Shown one piece after another: positions 34,560-44,807 of a stretch of 64,000 nt of DNA. The notes under the pieces were generated by a model. That model was not told the DNA's origin and did not search any database. It worked only from the letters and a program-made list of their open reading frames with translations. Made by a program: the position numbers and the translations under genes. Location: positions 744,001 to 808,000 of the forward strand of contig NZ_FMYO01000001.1 of the NCBI RefSeq assembly GCF_900096895.1, given 5' to 3'. This stretch comes from Acinetobacter kookii. Its GTDB lineage: Bacteria > Pseudomonadota > Gammaproteobacteria > Pseudomonadales > Moraxellaceae. How positions within the stretch are numbered: the first letter of the stretch is position 1; every line of letters begins with the position of its first letter.

Positions 34560-37500
34560 TTATCCCTGACTGATTTCTAACAAACTTTCCACATTTTCCA
34601 GCAGTTCCGCTTCCTGGAACGGTTTGCCCATATAGTGCGTTACGCCCAGGCTGAATGCACGTTCACGGTGCTTCTCGCCTGTTCTCGACGTAATCATGAT
34701 AATAGGCAAGTTTTGATGCACATCATGGTGACGAACCAGGTTGGTAACTTCAAAACCGTCCATACGCGGCATTTCAATATCCAGCAACATCAAGTCCGGT
34801 TTGACATTTTCCAGCTGCTCCATGGCATCAATACCATCTTTGGCCGTCACCACATCAAAGCCTTGACGCTCAAGTAAACGTGAAGTCACCTTACGTACAG
34901 TTACCGAGTCATCCACAATCATGATCAGGCGGCGTGCATTGCTGTAACGGGAATGCTCACGCTGATCAGACACATGTTTAAGACGCTGGGTGTTCTGAAT
35001 TTGTCGGGCAATATTCTGACCATCCAAAATCAGACAGACTTGACCATCACCTAAAATGGTTGCTCCGGCAATGACACCGACACTTGAGAATTGCTGACCA
35101 ATCGGTTTTACCACAATTTGTGCACGCGAACCAATCAACTGATCGACAAGCAATGCAATGGTTTGCCCATTATTGCCCTTAATGAGCAGCACAGGCAAAG
35201 AATGCGCCACATTACTTAAGCGAGGTAAAGGCTGATTGGAAACGAATTCTGATAAATAACGCAGTTTGTAACTGGTGTTATCAATTTTAAAGAAGTCTTC
35301 TTTACTGTTGAAATATTGCTCCAGCGCAGATGGTGCAATTCGTACAATACGGTCAATTTGTGCCAAGGAAATCGCAAACTGCTGATCACCTGATTTCACC
35401 ATCAGGGCATCGCTCACCGCTACTGTGGTCGGTACCCGGATAGTAAAGGTTGTGCCTTTACCCAGTTCAGACTCGATGGAAATATGACCGCCCAGTGCCT
35501 TAATTTCGCTCTGCACCACGTCCAGACCTACACCACGCCCGGAAATTTGGGTCACTTCTTTGGCGGTACTAAATCCAGGATGGAAAATTAATTGCAGGAT
35601 TTCCTGCTTGTCAATGGATTGATCGGCTTTAATTAAACCCAGGCTGAGCGCTTTTTCTTTAATTTTTGCTTCATCAATCCCTTTACCATCATCACTGAAC
35701 GACACCAGAACGTCGGTACCTTGACGGCTGATATTGAGGACAATTTTTCCGACTTCAGGCTTCTGAAGTTCATGACGTACGTGAGTGTCTTCCAGACCGT
35801 GGTCAATCGCATTACGCAGCATGTGCTCAAAAGGCGTGACCAGACGCTCTAGAATGTTACGGTCCAATTCACCTTCGGTGTTTTGCACCACCAGTTCTGC
35901 CGGACGGTTCAAGGTTGATGATGTCTGACGCACAATCCGCTGTAAACGTGGCAATAGTCGGTCAAACGGTACCAGACGGGTACGCATCAGGCTTTCCTGA
36001 ATCTCGGCTTGAATGCGTGATTGTTGTAACAGTAAGCCTTCCGTATCACGAATCTTTTCAGACAAAGTGGTTTTGAAGTCGACCAAGTCGGATGCAGATT
36101 CCGCCAGTGATTTTGACAACTGGTTCAATGATGAATATTGGTCCATTTCCAGCGGGTCAAAATCGGCATAACGTGAGTTATCACCATGTTTGGCAATAAT
36201 TTGCGACTCTAGCTCGCCTTCCATTCGACGTAACTGGTCCGCCAGACGCTTGATCGCCAATTCCATCTCGTTGAGGGTATTACCAAACTGCCCCAAGTCC
36301 ATTTCAATACGCGAACGGTTAATCGCATTTTCACCAGACAAATCGATCATTTTTTCCACCAGATCGGCAGAAATACGGATCATTTCATTGCTGTTGTCCT
36401 GTTGATTGCTTGTATCCCACTCACCCATCATCGCTGGAGGTTCGGTACCATCGCCCTGAACAAATTCAAAGACTTTAGCTGTAGACAGCATATCGGACTG
36501 AGTCACGCGATTAGGCAACTGCGCAATGACATCAACAAATTCAATTGACTCTAAACTTAATTTAACGCTATCAAAATTACTGTAATCATGCTCAAAAATG
36601 GCCTGCTTTAACCATGCCAAAGTGGTTTGCAATAACAGGTCATAAACATTGGAATTGAACTGATGCACAGCGAAGCGTTCGAAGGTAGTTTCCAGCTGGT
36701 AAGCAATCGCCCCTACCGGTTCATTTTCCACCATGCGCGCACCACCTTTCAAACTGTGGGCTGCACGTTGTAATTGAAGCAGCAAACTACGGTCACTGCG
36801 CTGCTCAAACCATTGTTGCAGCAGGCTATCTGTAGACTCCAGAATTTCTTCTGCTTCTTCCAGGAAGGTTTCTTCTGCAATTAAACGGATACTGTCGTCT
36901 GGTTCTTCAACATAGGCTGGACTTGCCAAAGCAATGTCAGTAGCTATATCAACTTCTGCTGCTGAAATTGCAACAGGTTCCGCTGATTCCTCAGCAGCTA
37001 TGTCAGCTTCAATTTGAATTTCTACTTCAGCGCCAGCTTCCGTTTCGACTGGAGTTTCCAGTTCCTCAATTTCAGTTGCAGCTTCAATTTGAACTTCAGG
37101 CGCTGCTTCTGCAACGGCAATGCCGACAACCACACCACCTTGAGCTATCGCTTGAATATTACGTAAAATTTCAATTGATTCAGCAGCAGCGTAGTCAATC
37201 TGATCGTCACGGATGATTTGAATGCGGTCAGAAACGTCATCTTGTACTAGACGAATAATGCTGATGAGCTGTGGATTGACTTCAATTTGCTGACGGATCA
37301 CGCGTTCATACATGCTTTCCAATTCATGCGAAATCAAACCAATATGCGTCGCCTGAATCATATTTGCTCCCCCTTTGAGGGTATGCAAATAACGCATTAA
37401 ATTATTCAGTGCTGCTGTATCGGATGGATCTTTCGACCAGGTGTTCAAATCCTGATCTATCCCGCCCAACAATTCTTCCGCTTCTTCCAGGAAGATACCC

Positions 37501-39059
37501 AACAAATCTTCATCAAAATCACGATTTGCATCAGCAGCATGCATTTGTGCACGGTCTGAACGAATTTTTTGTGAAATCTGGGCCAGATCTAGACTGCCTG
37601 AAGCAGGCGTTGCCAAAACTTCTGCTTGCATTGCAACACTCGGTTCATGCGCTGCAAACTGTTCAAGATCTTGCTGAACAAAGGCGGTAAGATCATTCAA
37701 AACTTTCTGGACATCAGCGGTTAAAATAACGCGCTGACCTGCTGCCAAGGTATCGAACAGATGAATGAATTCTTGATGTGCCTGTCCAAACAGATCATAG
37801 GCATAATCGATATTGAGCAATTCCGGTTTTAATATCAGGGCTTCATAGCCAGACTTCAATTCATTGGTAAATTGATGAATGCCCATCGCAGCACGATTAT
37901 CGGTATGGTCCAATAATTGCTGTGCCTGCTGGCTTAAAGTCTGAATGTATTCGGGATATTCTACTTTGGCACGTTTTTCAAATTCAAATTCCGCATCCAG
38001 AAGCAAATCAATATTTAATTCGACCAGCTTGGACACCAGACCTTGCGGATTGACATCCTCATCGACTTCTACCGAATTGAAACCATAATCGTCCCATGCT
38101 GCATTGAAAGTGGCATAGATTGCATCTAGTTTCTGAGTTTGACCCTGTCTTAAGATATGCAAATAATCACGGACAAACTCAGCATACTGAATCAGCAAGG
38201 CAGTCTGACTGGAAGTAGAAACGATTTCTTCTTGTAAAAGTGTTTTAAATAAGTTTTCAACCTTGGTACTGGCTGCAAAAATCTGCTCAATATGTGCCAT
38301 GGAAGAGCTGCCACGCAAGGTATGCAAGGCACGGATCAGGCCATTATAATCCTGATGTTGTTCCTGTTCAGTTTTCAGGAACTGGTCAATCGTGAGCAGA
38401 TGTTCTTCCGCTTCTTCAATAAAGATCGCGACCGTTTCTTCAATATCATTGTTGTCGTCTGATGCAACTGGCGCTGCTGTAGCAGTTGTTTCGATTGCCG
38501 TTTCAGGTTCTGCTTCACTAGATGCTTGATCCTGCAATTCCAGGCCAGTGAGACTGTCGACACTGGTCAGTGTGCTAGACAGTTCAAGCAATTCTTCCAG
38601 TGCAGGTTCCAAACTGACCTGCTGCTGTATTTGCTGCCCCAATAGGACTAAAGGTCTTAAGTCGATATCAGCATTTTGTACCGTTTTAAAAATTGGGTAT
38701 AACTTATATTGATAAATATTAAACACAGACTGAGCAAAGCGTTGAACTGTGCTGTCTAAAGGTACTGTACCGGAAATAACACGATTTAAAGTATCTTCCA
38801 CTGACCAGGCCAGCTCGCCCGCAGATTTTGCCCCAACCATACGACCCGATCCTTTGAGCGTATGGAAATGACGGCGAATGGTCGTTAAAGTTTCTTGGTC
38901 ATGAGGATTTTCCAACCAAGCTGGAAATAAATTACCCAATTCAACGAAGATTTCTTCTATTTCTTCAACAAAAATTTCTAAAATTTCTGCATCTTGATCA
39001 AGATAACTATCTTCAGGAAGCGTAGTCGTTTCAACTAAATTTTTTAATATTTCTTTCAT
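34560..39059 (-). CDS. chpA: ChpA hybrid histidine kinase of type IV pilus chemosensing
   Basis: A 1499-residue CheA-like kinase. Four histidine phosphotransfer domains have complete H-x-L-[KR]-G motifs: HTLKGSGRMVG (H66), HTLRGSSSMAH (H246), HTLKGGANMIQ (about 561) and HSLKGGARMVEN (about 767). An Ala/Glu-rich linker separates the third and fourth. Then come dimerisation, ATPase (LRNAIDHGLED, SFSDDGKGID, GRGVGLDVV), CheW-like and receiver domains (LLDIEMPRMDG, GKPFQE). P. aeruginosa ChpA is longer with eight phosphotransfer-like modules. It phosphorylates PilG/PilH to control pilus extension and retraction. Same strand as pilGHIJ, 173 bases after pilJ. Confidence 0.96.
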   Translation of the reverse strand: MKEILKNLVETTTLPEDSYLDQDAEILEIFVEEIEEIFVELGNLFPAWLENPHDQETLTTIRRHFHTLKGSGRMVGAKSAGELAWSVEDTLNRVISGTVPLDSTVQRFAQSVFNIYQYKLYPIFKTVQNADIDLRPLVLLGQQIQQQVSLEPALEELLELSSTLTSVDSLTGLELQDQASSEAEPETAIETTATAAPVASDDNNDIEETVAIFIEEAEEHLLTIDQFLKTEQEQHQDYNGLIRALHTLRGSSSMAHIEQIFAASTKVENLFKTLLQEEIVSTSSQTALLIQYAEFVRDYLHILRQGQTQKLDAIYATFNAAWDDYGFNSVEVDEDVNPQGLVSKLVELNIDLLLDAEFEFEKRAKVEYPEYIQTLSQQAQQLLDHTDNRAAMGIHQFTNELKSGYEALILKPELLNIDYAYDLFGQAHQEFIHLFDTLAAGQRVILTADVQKVLNDLTAFVQQDLEQFAAHEPSVAMQAEVLATPASGSLDLAQISQKIRSDRAQMHAADANRDFDEDLLGIFLEEAEELLGGIDQDLNTWSKDPSDTAALNNLMRYLHTLKGGANMIQATHIGLISHELESMYERVIRQQIEVNPQLISIIRLVQDDVSDRIQIIRDDQIDYAAAESIEILRNIQAIAQGGVVVGIAVAEAAPEVQIEAATEIEELETPVETEAGAEVEIQIEADIAAEESAEPVAISAAEVDIATDIALASPAYVEEPDDSIRLIAEETFLEEAEEILESTDSLLQQWFEQRSDRSLLLQLQRAAHSLKGGARMVENEPVGAIAYQLETTFERFAVHQFNSNVYDLLLQTTLAWLKQAIFEHDYSNFDSVKLSLESIEFVDVIAQLPNRVTQSDMLSTAKVFEFVQGDGTEPPAMMGEWDTSNQQDNSNEMIRISADLVEKMIDLSGENAINRSRIEMDLGQFGNTLNEMELAIKRLADQLRRMEGELESQIIAKHGDNSRYADFDPLEMDQYSSLNQLSKSLAESASDLVDFKTTLSEKIRDTEGLLLQQSRIQAEIQESLMRTRLVPFDRLLPRLQRIVRQTSSTLNRPAELVVQNTEGELDRNILERLVTPFEHMLRNAIDHGLEDTHVRHELQKPEVGKIVLNISRQGTDVLVSFSDDGKGIDEAKIKEKALSLGLIKADQSIDKQEILQLIFHPGFSTAKEVTQISGRGVGLDVVQSEIKALGGHISIESELGKGTTFTIRVPTTVAVSDALMVKSGDQQFAISLAQIDRIVRIAPSALEQYFNSKEDFFKIDNTSYKLRYLSEFVSNQPLPRLSNVAHSLPVLLIKGNNGQTIALLVDQLIGSRAQIVVKPIGQQFSSVGVIAGATILGDGQVCLILDGQNIARQIQNTQRLKHVSDQREHSRYSNARRLIMIVDDSVTVRKVTSRLLERQGFDVVTAKDGIDAMEQLENVKPDLMLLDIEMPRMDGFEVTNLVRHHDVHQNLPIIMITSRTGEKHRERAFSLGVTHYMGKPFQEAELLENVESLLEISQG

Positions 39060-39232
39060 AGCTTAGGCTTCTTACGTTTATCTGCCACCAAGAAGGTTGC
39101 TCAAACTTAATTGTCACCATCACGCGAGACCTAACTTTGAAGTTAAGTTCATCTTGTCGATGCTTTATCTGTATCTTGTGGATACCCCCTGCCCGAAAGC
39201 AGGGTATATCACTGCAACGCTGTTGAATTAAC

Positions 39233-41305
39233 TTAGTCAGGTAATTTAAAGTCAGTTACAGATTCACGTAATGATTCGGCCATATTTGCCAATTCCGATA
39301 CCGAACGTGCTGTATCGAAAGTTGCAGTTGTTGTTTGCGAAGTAATTTCTTGTACAACATTCATCGTTGTCGCAATGTGACCAGCTGAAGCGGACTGAAG
39401 TTTTGCAGCGTCCGAAATGCTGGCAATCAATTTCGCCAGGTTGCTGGATACCGTTTGAATTTCATCCAGTGCCACGCCGGCATCTTTGGTCAAGCTTGCA
39501 CCACGAACAACCTCTGATGTGGTTTGTTCCATCGAAATTACGGCTTCGTTGGTATCTGTCTGAATGGTTTTTACCAGACCTTCAATCTGTTTGGTTGCAG
39601 AAGCTGAACGTTCCGCAAGACGCTGTACCTCATCGGCTACCACGGCGAAACCACGACCAGCTTCCCCTGCCATCGACGCCTGAATTGCAGCGTTCAAGGC
39701 CAGGATGTTGGTCTGGTCGGCAATATCGTTAATCAAGGCAACGATGTTACCAATTTCCTGAGAAGATTCACCCAGACGTTTAATACGTTTAGACGTTTCC
39801 TGGATCTGCTCACGAATGGTGTCCATACCTTCAATCGAACGGTTTACAACCTCTGCACCATTGGCAGCAATTTGTACCGAACGCTCCGCAACCACTGCAG
39901 ATTCTTCCGCGTTTGCCGATACCTGGTCAATAGACATCGCCATTTCGTTAATCGCGGCAGATGCACCGGCAATCTCTTGTGCCTGGTGTTCAGATGCTTC
40001 AGCAAGCTGGTGGGTAATGCCCTGGGTATTCGCCGTATACTGCGCAACCTCTTGAGACGTTTCAGTAATACGCGATACCAGGTCACGTAACTGGTCAATC
40101 GCGAAGTTAATGGAGTCGGCAATTGCACCGGTAAAATCTTCCGATACCGTTGCGTATGAACGCAAGTCACCATCCGCCAAGTCGGCAATTTCATCCAGTA
40201 AACGTAAAATCGCGTTCTGGTTACGGTCATATTCTTCTTGCAGGCTTGCCACACGCTGTTTATCTGACTGGCCACGTAATGCAAGTAATTTGAATACTGC
40301 AAACAGGAAAGCGACCAAACACAAGATTAAAAGCAAGGCAGGAAGCGCAATAGCCAGGCTTGAACCACTAGATAGTTTATTCAGGTTAGTTAACAATTCA
40401 TCTGACTGGGCAAAAATTGAAGCAGAAGCTTGACGTACTTTTACAATTTGAGCCGAGTTTGAAAGAATCGTTGCAGAAGCTGATTTTAGTACATCATCAT
40501 ATTCGCTTTTAATCCCTTCCAGTGATTCACGCAATGCCGGATCGGTAATACGTTCTACACCCAGTTCTGTACTACCATTGAGCTGTGCATTCAGGTAAGA
40601 ACCGAAGGTTTCAGTGTCAGCACTGAAGTCATCCGCAGATTCACGCGAGTTATCATTACCCGTAAGCACCGAACTGATCGAACGTAAAATACGTTCTGCA
40701 ATGAATACCTGGTTTTTCGCAATAACAACCTGGTTAGACGGCATGTTTTGACGTGCCATCTGGTCGACCATCAGGTTATATTCTGCCTGAATTCCTGGAA
40801 TTGATTCGCCAATTGCAATGTTGGTATCGTACAGCTTGTTAATCATTTTTTGTTGAGACGAAATTAAATCAATCCCTTCAGATAATGATTTCCACTGCTT
40901 TTCCACGTCCACCAATGCACCCGTATGTGGATGAATGTCTTTAACCGTTTCCAGATTTTCAGCAAATTCTTTTTGCGATTGAATTAATTTATCAATCGAC
41001 TCTTTGGTTCCCGAAGCCGTTGCATCAGTCGCCTGACGTGAAATGGTTTGTGACAATAGACGCAAATCACCCACACTACGTGTCAATTCGTTATTACGTG
41101 GCACACTATAGAATAGGTATAATAATAAGAATAGTGCTACGGTCAGAGAAAATGCTGCGCCCAAAATCAATGGTTTGGACTTTTCACTGTCACCAAATAC
41201 ACGTGATAATTGCTCTGTTTGTGATTGAATCTTTGCTAATAAAGCATTCCCGTCCTTACGGCCGGTGCCTTCACCTGTATTCTTCTTTTTAAGTTTAAAG
41301 CCCAT
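39233..41305 (-). CDS. pilJ: PilJ methyl-accepting chemoreceptor
   Basis: A 690-residue receptor for the pilus chemosensory array. Membrane helices lie at about 47-67 and 315-340, enclosing a periplasmic helical ligand domain of two similar halves; a HAMP-like segment follows, then the signalling hairpin ([40 protein letters not shown]). In relatives it senses surface contact through pilin. The N-terminal cytoplasmic segment is unusually basic ([18 protein letters not shown]). No methyltransferase or methylesterase gene is adjacent. Confidence 0.96.
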   Translation of the reverse strand: MGFKLKKKNTGEGTGRKDGNALLAKIQSQTEQLSRVFGDSEKSKPLILGAAFSLTVALFLLLYLFYSVPRNNELTRSVGDLRLLSQTISRQATDATASGTKESIDKLIQSQKEFAENLETVKDIHPHTGALVDVEKQWKSLSEGIDLISSQQKMINKLYDTNIAIGESIPGIQAEYNLMVDQMARQNMPSNQVVIAKNQVFIAERILRSISSVLTGNDNSRESADDFSADTETFGSYLNAQLNGSTELGVERITDPALRESLEGIKSEYDDVLKSASATILSNSAQIVKVRQASASIFAQSDELLTNLNKLSSGSSLAIALPALLLILCLVAFLFAVFKLLALRGQSDKQRVASLQEEYDRNQNAILRLLDEIADLADGDLRSYATVSEDFTGAIADSINFAIDQLRDLVSRITETSQEVAQYTANTQGITHQLAEASEHQAQEIAGASAAINEMAMSIDQVSANAEESAVVAERSVQIAANGAEVVNRSIEGMDTIREQIQETSKRIKRLGESSQEIGNIVALINDIADQTNILALNAAIQASMAGEAGRGFAVVADEVQRLAERSASATKQIEGLVKTIQTDTNEAVISMEQTTSEVVRGASLTKDAGVALDEIQTVSSNLAKLIASISDAAKLQSASAGHIATTMNVVQEITSQTTTATFDTARSVSELANMAESLRESVTDFKLPD

Positions 41306-41350
41306 CCAGCTTCTCCCCGAGTTGCGCTATCATTCTTTAGCTTGCGACTA

Positions 41351-41887
41351 TTAATTTATAAATTTTACAGAGGCATTCATGTATTTTGGGTTTTGCAATA
41401 AACGACTAAATAAGAAAACATGCCAGTGCTGATTATGTTGATAAAAATATCCCTGACAATATTCTTGTAAATTGCTATCTAATTCACTGTTTTTAGAAAA
41501 GAAGCTTTTCTTATTAAAGTGTTGAATCCCCAAAACCTGATCTACCACCAAACCGACATAATGGTCATTATGACTAATACACAATACTTTTTGAGTCGGT
41601 GAAAACTGACTTCGATGTCCGGAAATATAATGCGCCAAATCAGCGACTGAAAGTAAACGTCCCCGAATATTGGCCAGCCCCATCACCCATGATTGGGTAT
41701 TGGGAACTGGTGTATATTTTGGTGGATAGATCACTTCAGATACTTCACCCAAAGGGGCAACAAAATATTGTCCCATCATCTCAAAAGCAATGCCTGACCA
41801 TCGGTTTACTTCATTTTCAGTGGTAACGTAGTTTTTATTGCCACGTTTAGCCAGCCGAAGTAATTCGATAAATCCATTTGCTGCCAT
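41351..41887 (-). CDS. pilI: PilI CheW-like adaptor
   Basis: A 178-residue CheW-domain protein coupling PilJ to ChpA. Visible features include GIAFEMMGQYFVAPLGEVSE, SWVMGLANIRGRLLSVADLA and VGLVVDQVLGIQHF. It starts 5 bases after pilH and ends 45 bases before pilJ. Confidence 0.95.
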   Translation of the reverse strand: MAANGFIELLRLAKRGNKNYVTTENEVNRWSGIAFEMMGQYFVAPLGEVSEVIYPPKYTPVPNTQSWVMGLANIRGRLLSVADLAHYISGHRSQFSPTQKVLCISHNDHYVGLVVDQVLGIQHFNKKSFFSKNSELDSNLQEYCQGYFYQHNQHWHVFLFSRLLQNPKYMNASVKFIN

Positions 41888-41892
41888 AGAGC

Positions 41893-42261
41893 TTATCCTG
41901 CATTGAGGTGGTGTTTAATCACATCAATTAATTGGTTTTCGTCTACAGGCTTGGTTAAATAATCACTTGCCCCCTGACGTTTTCCCCAAACGCGGTCAGT
42001 TGCCTGATCCTTAGTACTGACAATCACAATCGGAATGTGTTTGGTCGTAGCACCACGGGCAATCTGACGTGTCGCCTGAAAGCCGTTTACTCCAGGCATG
42101 ACCACATCCATAAGCACCAGATCTGGCAATTCTGCTTGTGCCATTGTGACACCATCCGCCCCATTTGCCGCTTCAATCACCTCAAAGCCATGCTTGGTTA
42201 AAATCTCTCTAAAACGAAATGTTTCTGTAGGTGAATCATCAACGATAAGAATACGTGACAT
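41893..42261 (-). CDS. pilH: PilH response regulator
   Basis: A 122-residue stand-alone receiver domain. Phospho-acceptor aspartate in LVLMDVVMPGVNG, acidic pair in LIVDDSPTE and conserved lysine in YLTKPVDENQ. ATG 42261 (MSRILIVDD) is preferred to the upstream TTG at 42273. In P. aeruginosa PilH promotes retraction or acts as a phosphate sink. Confidence 0.95.
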   Translation of the reverse strand: MSRILIVDDSPTETFRFREILTKHGFEVIEAANGADGVTMAQAELPDLVLMDVVMPGVNGFQATRQIARGATTKHIPIVIVSTKDQATDRVWGKRQGASDYLTKPVDENQLIDVIKHHLNAG

Positions 42262-42284
42262 GCTTTTCCCCAATAAAAATAAAC

Positions 42285-42668
42285 TTATGCTGTTACGTGA
42301 TTACGGATTGCGTTTAACAATTCATCTTTACTAAAAGGTTTAGTTAAATACTCATCCGAACCTACAACACGACCTTTTGCCTGGTCAAATAAACCATCTT
42401 TACTTGACAGCATAATGACTGGAATATTCTGATAATTCTGCGAATTTTTAATCAATGCACAAGTTTGATAACCGTCTAAACGTGGCATCATGATATCTAC
42501 AAAAACGATATCCGGATTTGCTTCAGCAATTTTTGCCAAAGCCTCAAAACCATCTACTGCGGTCACAACTTCACAACCTTCACGTTGTAATAATGTTTCT
42601 GCTGTACGACGAATGGTTTTTGAATCATCAATCACCATCACTTTTAGATTTTGGAATTTTTCGTCCAT
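42285..42668 (-). CDS. pilG: PilG response regulator
   Basis: A 127-residue receiver domain, first gene of the pilGHIJ-chpA unit. Motifs: MVIDDSKTIRRTAE, phospho-acceptor in IVFVDIMMPRLDG, lysine in YLTKPFSKDE. In relatives PilG drives pilus extension and stimulates cAMP synthesis. Divergent from the coiled-coil gene at 42949. Confidence 0.95.
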   Translation of the reverse strand: MDEKFQNLKVMVIDDSKTIRRTAETLLQREGCEVVTAVDGFEALAKIAEANPDIVFVDIMMPRLDGYQTCALIKNSQNYQNIPVIMLSSKDGLFDQAKGRVVGSDEYLTKPFSKDELLNAIRNHVTA

Positions 42669-42948
42669 TTAATGATCCTTCCCATTTTTAGAATGTACAA
42701 ACAATTTTAGTCAAAAATTTTATTACAAGTTACGAACATTTTTAACATATCTTTACTTGCCTTTTCAATGAACATTTTCCGCAGAAAGACTCACTTTTTT
42801 TTATTTTCAATAACAGCTTCACACTTTCTATCGACCAATGATTTTTTTTTGACAGACAGAGGTTTTTTATTGCTTATTTTAAGTCTAATATAGCCTATTT
42901 ATTGCTTTTAAAATAAGTAATTTAGTCAACTTTTATTCGGGGGTAACA

Positions 42949-43593
42949 ATGCAAAGTCAGTTTAAATACAAACTTGCTTTCATTGCACAAAAAAAAATGA
43001 ACTTTAGATTCATTTTTCTTTCTTTTCTCGTTTTGCAGGCAGCAGTGGCATATGCTGAAAATCCACTACCCAAAGCCACCTGGTATCGCTACTACGACAG
43101 TAAAGGGGTAGCCAATATTAGTACCAATGTCACCCCCAACCATATTCGCCATGGCTACGAAGCCCTAGATCAGAATATGCAGGTCATCCGGCGTAATCGT
43201 GCCTATAATACTGAAGCCGACATCAAACAGGCCCCCCAGCGTGCAGCCCACGCCAAGCAGCAGGCAACTGACTTAAAACTAAAAAAAGCTTATGGTAATA
43301 GCCAGGTTGCACTGGCAAAACGTAATGACGCATTGGGCAACATTAAAAAGCAGATTGCCTTCCAGCAAGACCAGTTAAAACAATTACAGACTGACCGTAT
43401 CTACTTTAAGCGTCAGCAGATTGAACATTTACGTAAGGCTGAAAACATTCCTGTCAGCTTGAAAACTACCATCGAGAATAATCAAAAGAATATTGAAGCA
43501 AAAAGAACAATGATTCAATCATTACAAATAAACTATCGAAAAACACAAGCAGAATACGACAATATTATCGCTCGCTTAAAAGCGCTGGAATAA
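42949..43593 (+). CDS. Secreted coiled-coil protein, DUF4124-like start
   Basis: A 214-residue predicted periplasmic protein. A long-n-region signal peptide ends near AVAYA. The mature start, YRYYDSKGVANISTNVTPNH, resembles the DUF4124 fold seen in small envelope proteins (a W/Y-R-Y-x-D-x-x-G pattern). The rest is a long charged coiled coil (about 95-214). The ATG at 42949 has a strong CGGGGG ribosome site; an internal ATG at 42997 gives a tidier signal but lacks one. Its role is unknown; divergence from pilG hints at an envelope link. Confidence 0.75.
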   Translation: MQSQFKYKLAFIAQKKMNFRFIFLSFLVLQAAVAYAENPLPKATWYRYYDSKGVANISTNVTPNHIRHGYEALDQNMQVIRRNRAYNTEADIKQAPQRAAHAKQQATDLKLKKAYGNSQVALAKRNDALGNIKKQIAFQQDQLKQLQTDRIYFKRQQIEHLRKAENIPVSLKTTIENNQKNIEAKRTMIQSLQINYRKTQAEYDNIIARLKALE

Positions 43594-43655
43594 TTGCATT
43601 TATTATGTGAAGTGCTTAATTTAAGCCACAATAAATAAAAAAAGGATGAACCTAC

Positions 43656-44780
43656 ATGCTACCTGGACAGCATACAAATAAATCTAAATTAAGGGACCAT
43701 ACGCAATATTTAAGTACCAGTTTCCTCTGTTTGAGTCTACTTCTGACCGCTTGCCAAAAAAATGAAATAGAAAAACCTGTAGAAACCACAAAAAAAATCG
43801 AGTTAATTGAAAAAGATTTAGTTTCTGTGAAGAATGGCACTTCTATCGCTAAAAGTGCTTTTACCGGTACACTTCGTGCAGTTAATCAAAGCAGCATACA
43901 GGCTCAGGTCACTGCTACCGTAACCCAAGTCTATGTACAGGTCGGACAGTCGGTTTCTAAAGGTCAAGTACTGGTTCGCCTGAATAATCAGGACAATGCG
44001 GCACGCTTAGCGCAAGCTCAGGCCAATTTGGCAGCGACACAAGCTCAGGCCAGTCTGGCTAAAAATATGATGCAGCGCAAAAAGCGCTTATTGGATCAAG
44101 GCTTCATCTCCAAAGTTGAATATGAACAGGCTCATGTTGACTATCAGGCGCAACTGGAAAATGTGCACGCACAGCAGGCAAATGTGAATATTGCCCAGAA
44201 GGCCGAGCGTGAAGGCACCATTTATAGCCCTATTTCCGGAGTGATTACACAGCGCCAGGTCGATGCAGGCCAAACGGTTGCTGCCGGTCAGACCCTGTTT
44301 GAAATCGTGGATCCAAGTCAACTGGAAATTCAGGCCAAATTACCAAGTGACATGCAGTCCGCATTAAAAGTTGGACAACGTATTGAATACACCATTCAAG
44401 GTAATCCAGCTCAACTAACGGCGATTTTATCTCGAGTCTCTCCTATTGCTGATCCTGTCAGCCGCCAGATTGAATTTTTTGCCAGACCGAATGAAACCAT
44501 TAACTCACTCAGTATCGGTGCATTTGTGGAAGGCAACATTCTGGCTTCGACGCAGGTTTCAGGTCAGCTTATTCCGCTCGATGTGATCCAGAATATCAAA
44601 GATAAGCCTTATGTATGGGTGATCCGCCAGAACAAAATTGAAAAAGTTCCTCTGGTGATCTTGGAACAGCGCTATCGGGACAATTTGGCTGTCGTGCAAG
44701 GACTGCAAGACGCTGACCAGATTAGCCGTATCAAATTTAATGACCTGGACATTCATCAAGCGGTCATCATCAATAAATAA
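43656..44780 (+). CDS. RND efflux periplasmic adaptor (lipoprotein)
   Basis: A 374-residue membrane fusion protein. The lipobox LTAC places the lipidated cysteine at residue 33. The biotinyl-lipoyl halves (SSIQAQVTATVTQVYVQVGQ, GTIYSPISGVITQRQVDAGQ) flank an alpha-hairpin, then beta-barrel and membrane-proximal domains. It links the RND permease encoded 27 bases downstream to an outer-membrane channel. No TolC-type gene lies nearby. A ribosome site (AGGATG) precedes the ATG. Confidence 0.93.
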   Translation: MLPGQHTNKSKLRDHTQYLSTSFLCLSLLLTACQKNEIEKPVETTKKIELIEKDLVSVKNGTSIAKSAFTGTLRAVNQSSIQAQVTATVTQVYVQVGQSVSKGQVLVRLNNQDNAARLAQAQANLAATQAQASLAKNMMQRKKRLLDQGFISKVEYEQAHVDYQAQLENVHAQQANVNIAQKAEREGTIYSPISGVITQRQVDAGQTVAAGQTLFEIVDPSQLEIQAKLPSDMQSALKVGQRIEYTIQGNPAQLTAILSRVSPIADPVSRQIEFFARPNETINSLSIGAFVEGNILASTQVSGQLIPLDVIQNIKDKPYVWVIRQNKIEKVPLVILEQRYRDNLAVVQGLQDADQISRIKFNDLDIHQAVIINK

Positions 44781-44807
44781 TAAAAAAATAAGTACAGGAT
44801 TGTTCTT

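Noticed and set aside
39184..39208. GC-rich hairpin between pilJ and chpA
   Set aside because: Stem is imperfect and has no T run; not enough to call a terminator or attenuator.
39844..40302. 152-residue frame within pilJ on the same strand
   Set aside because: It is out of frame with pilJ, Arg/Lys/Leu-rich from codon shift, and lacks a ribosome site.
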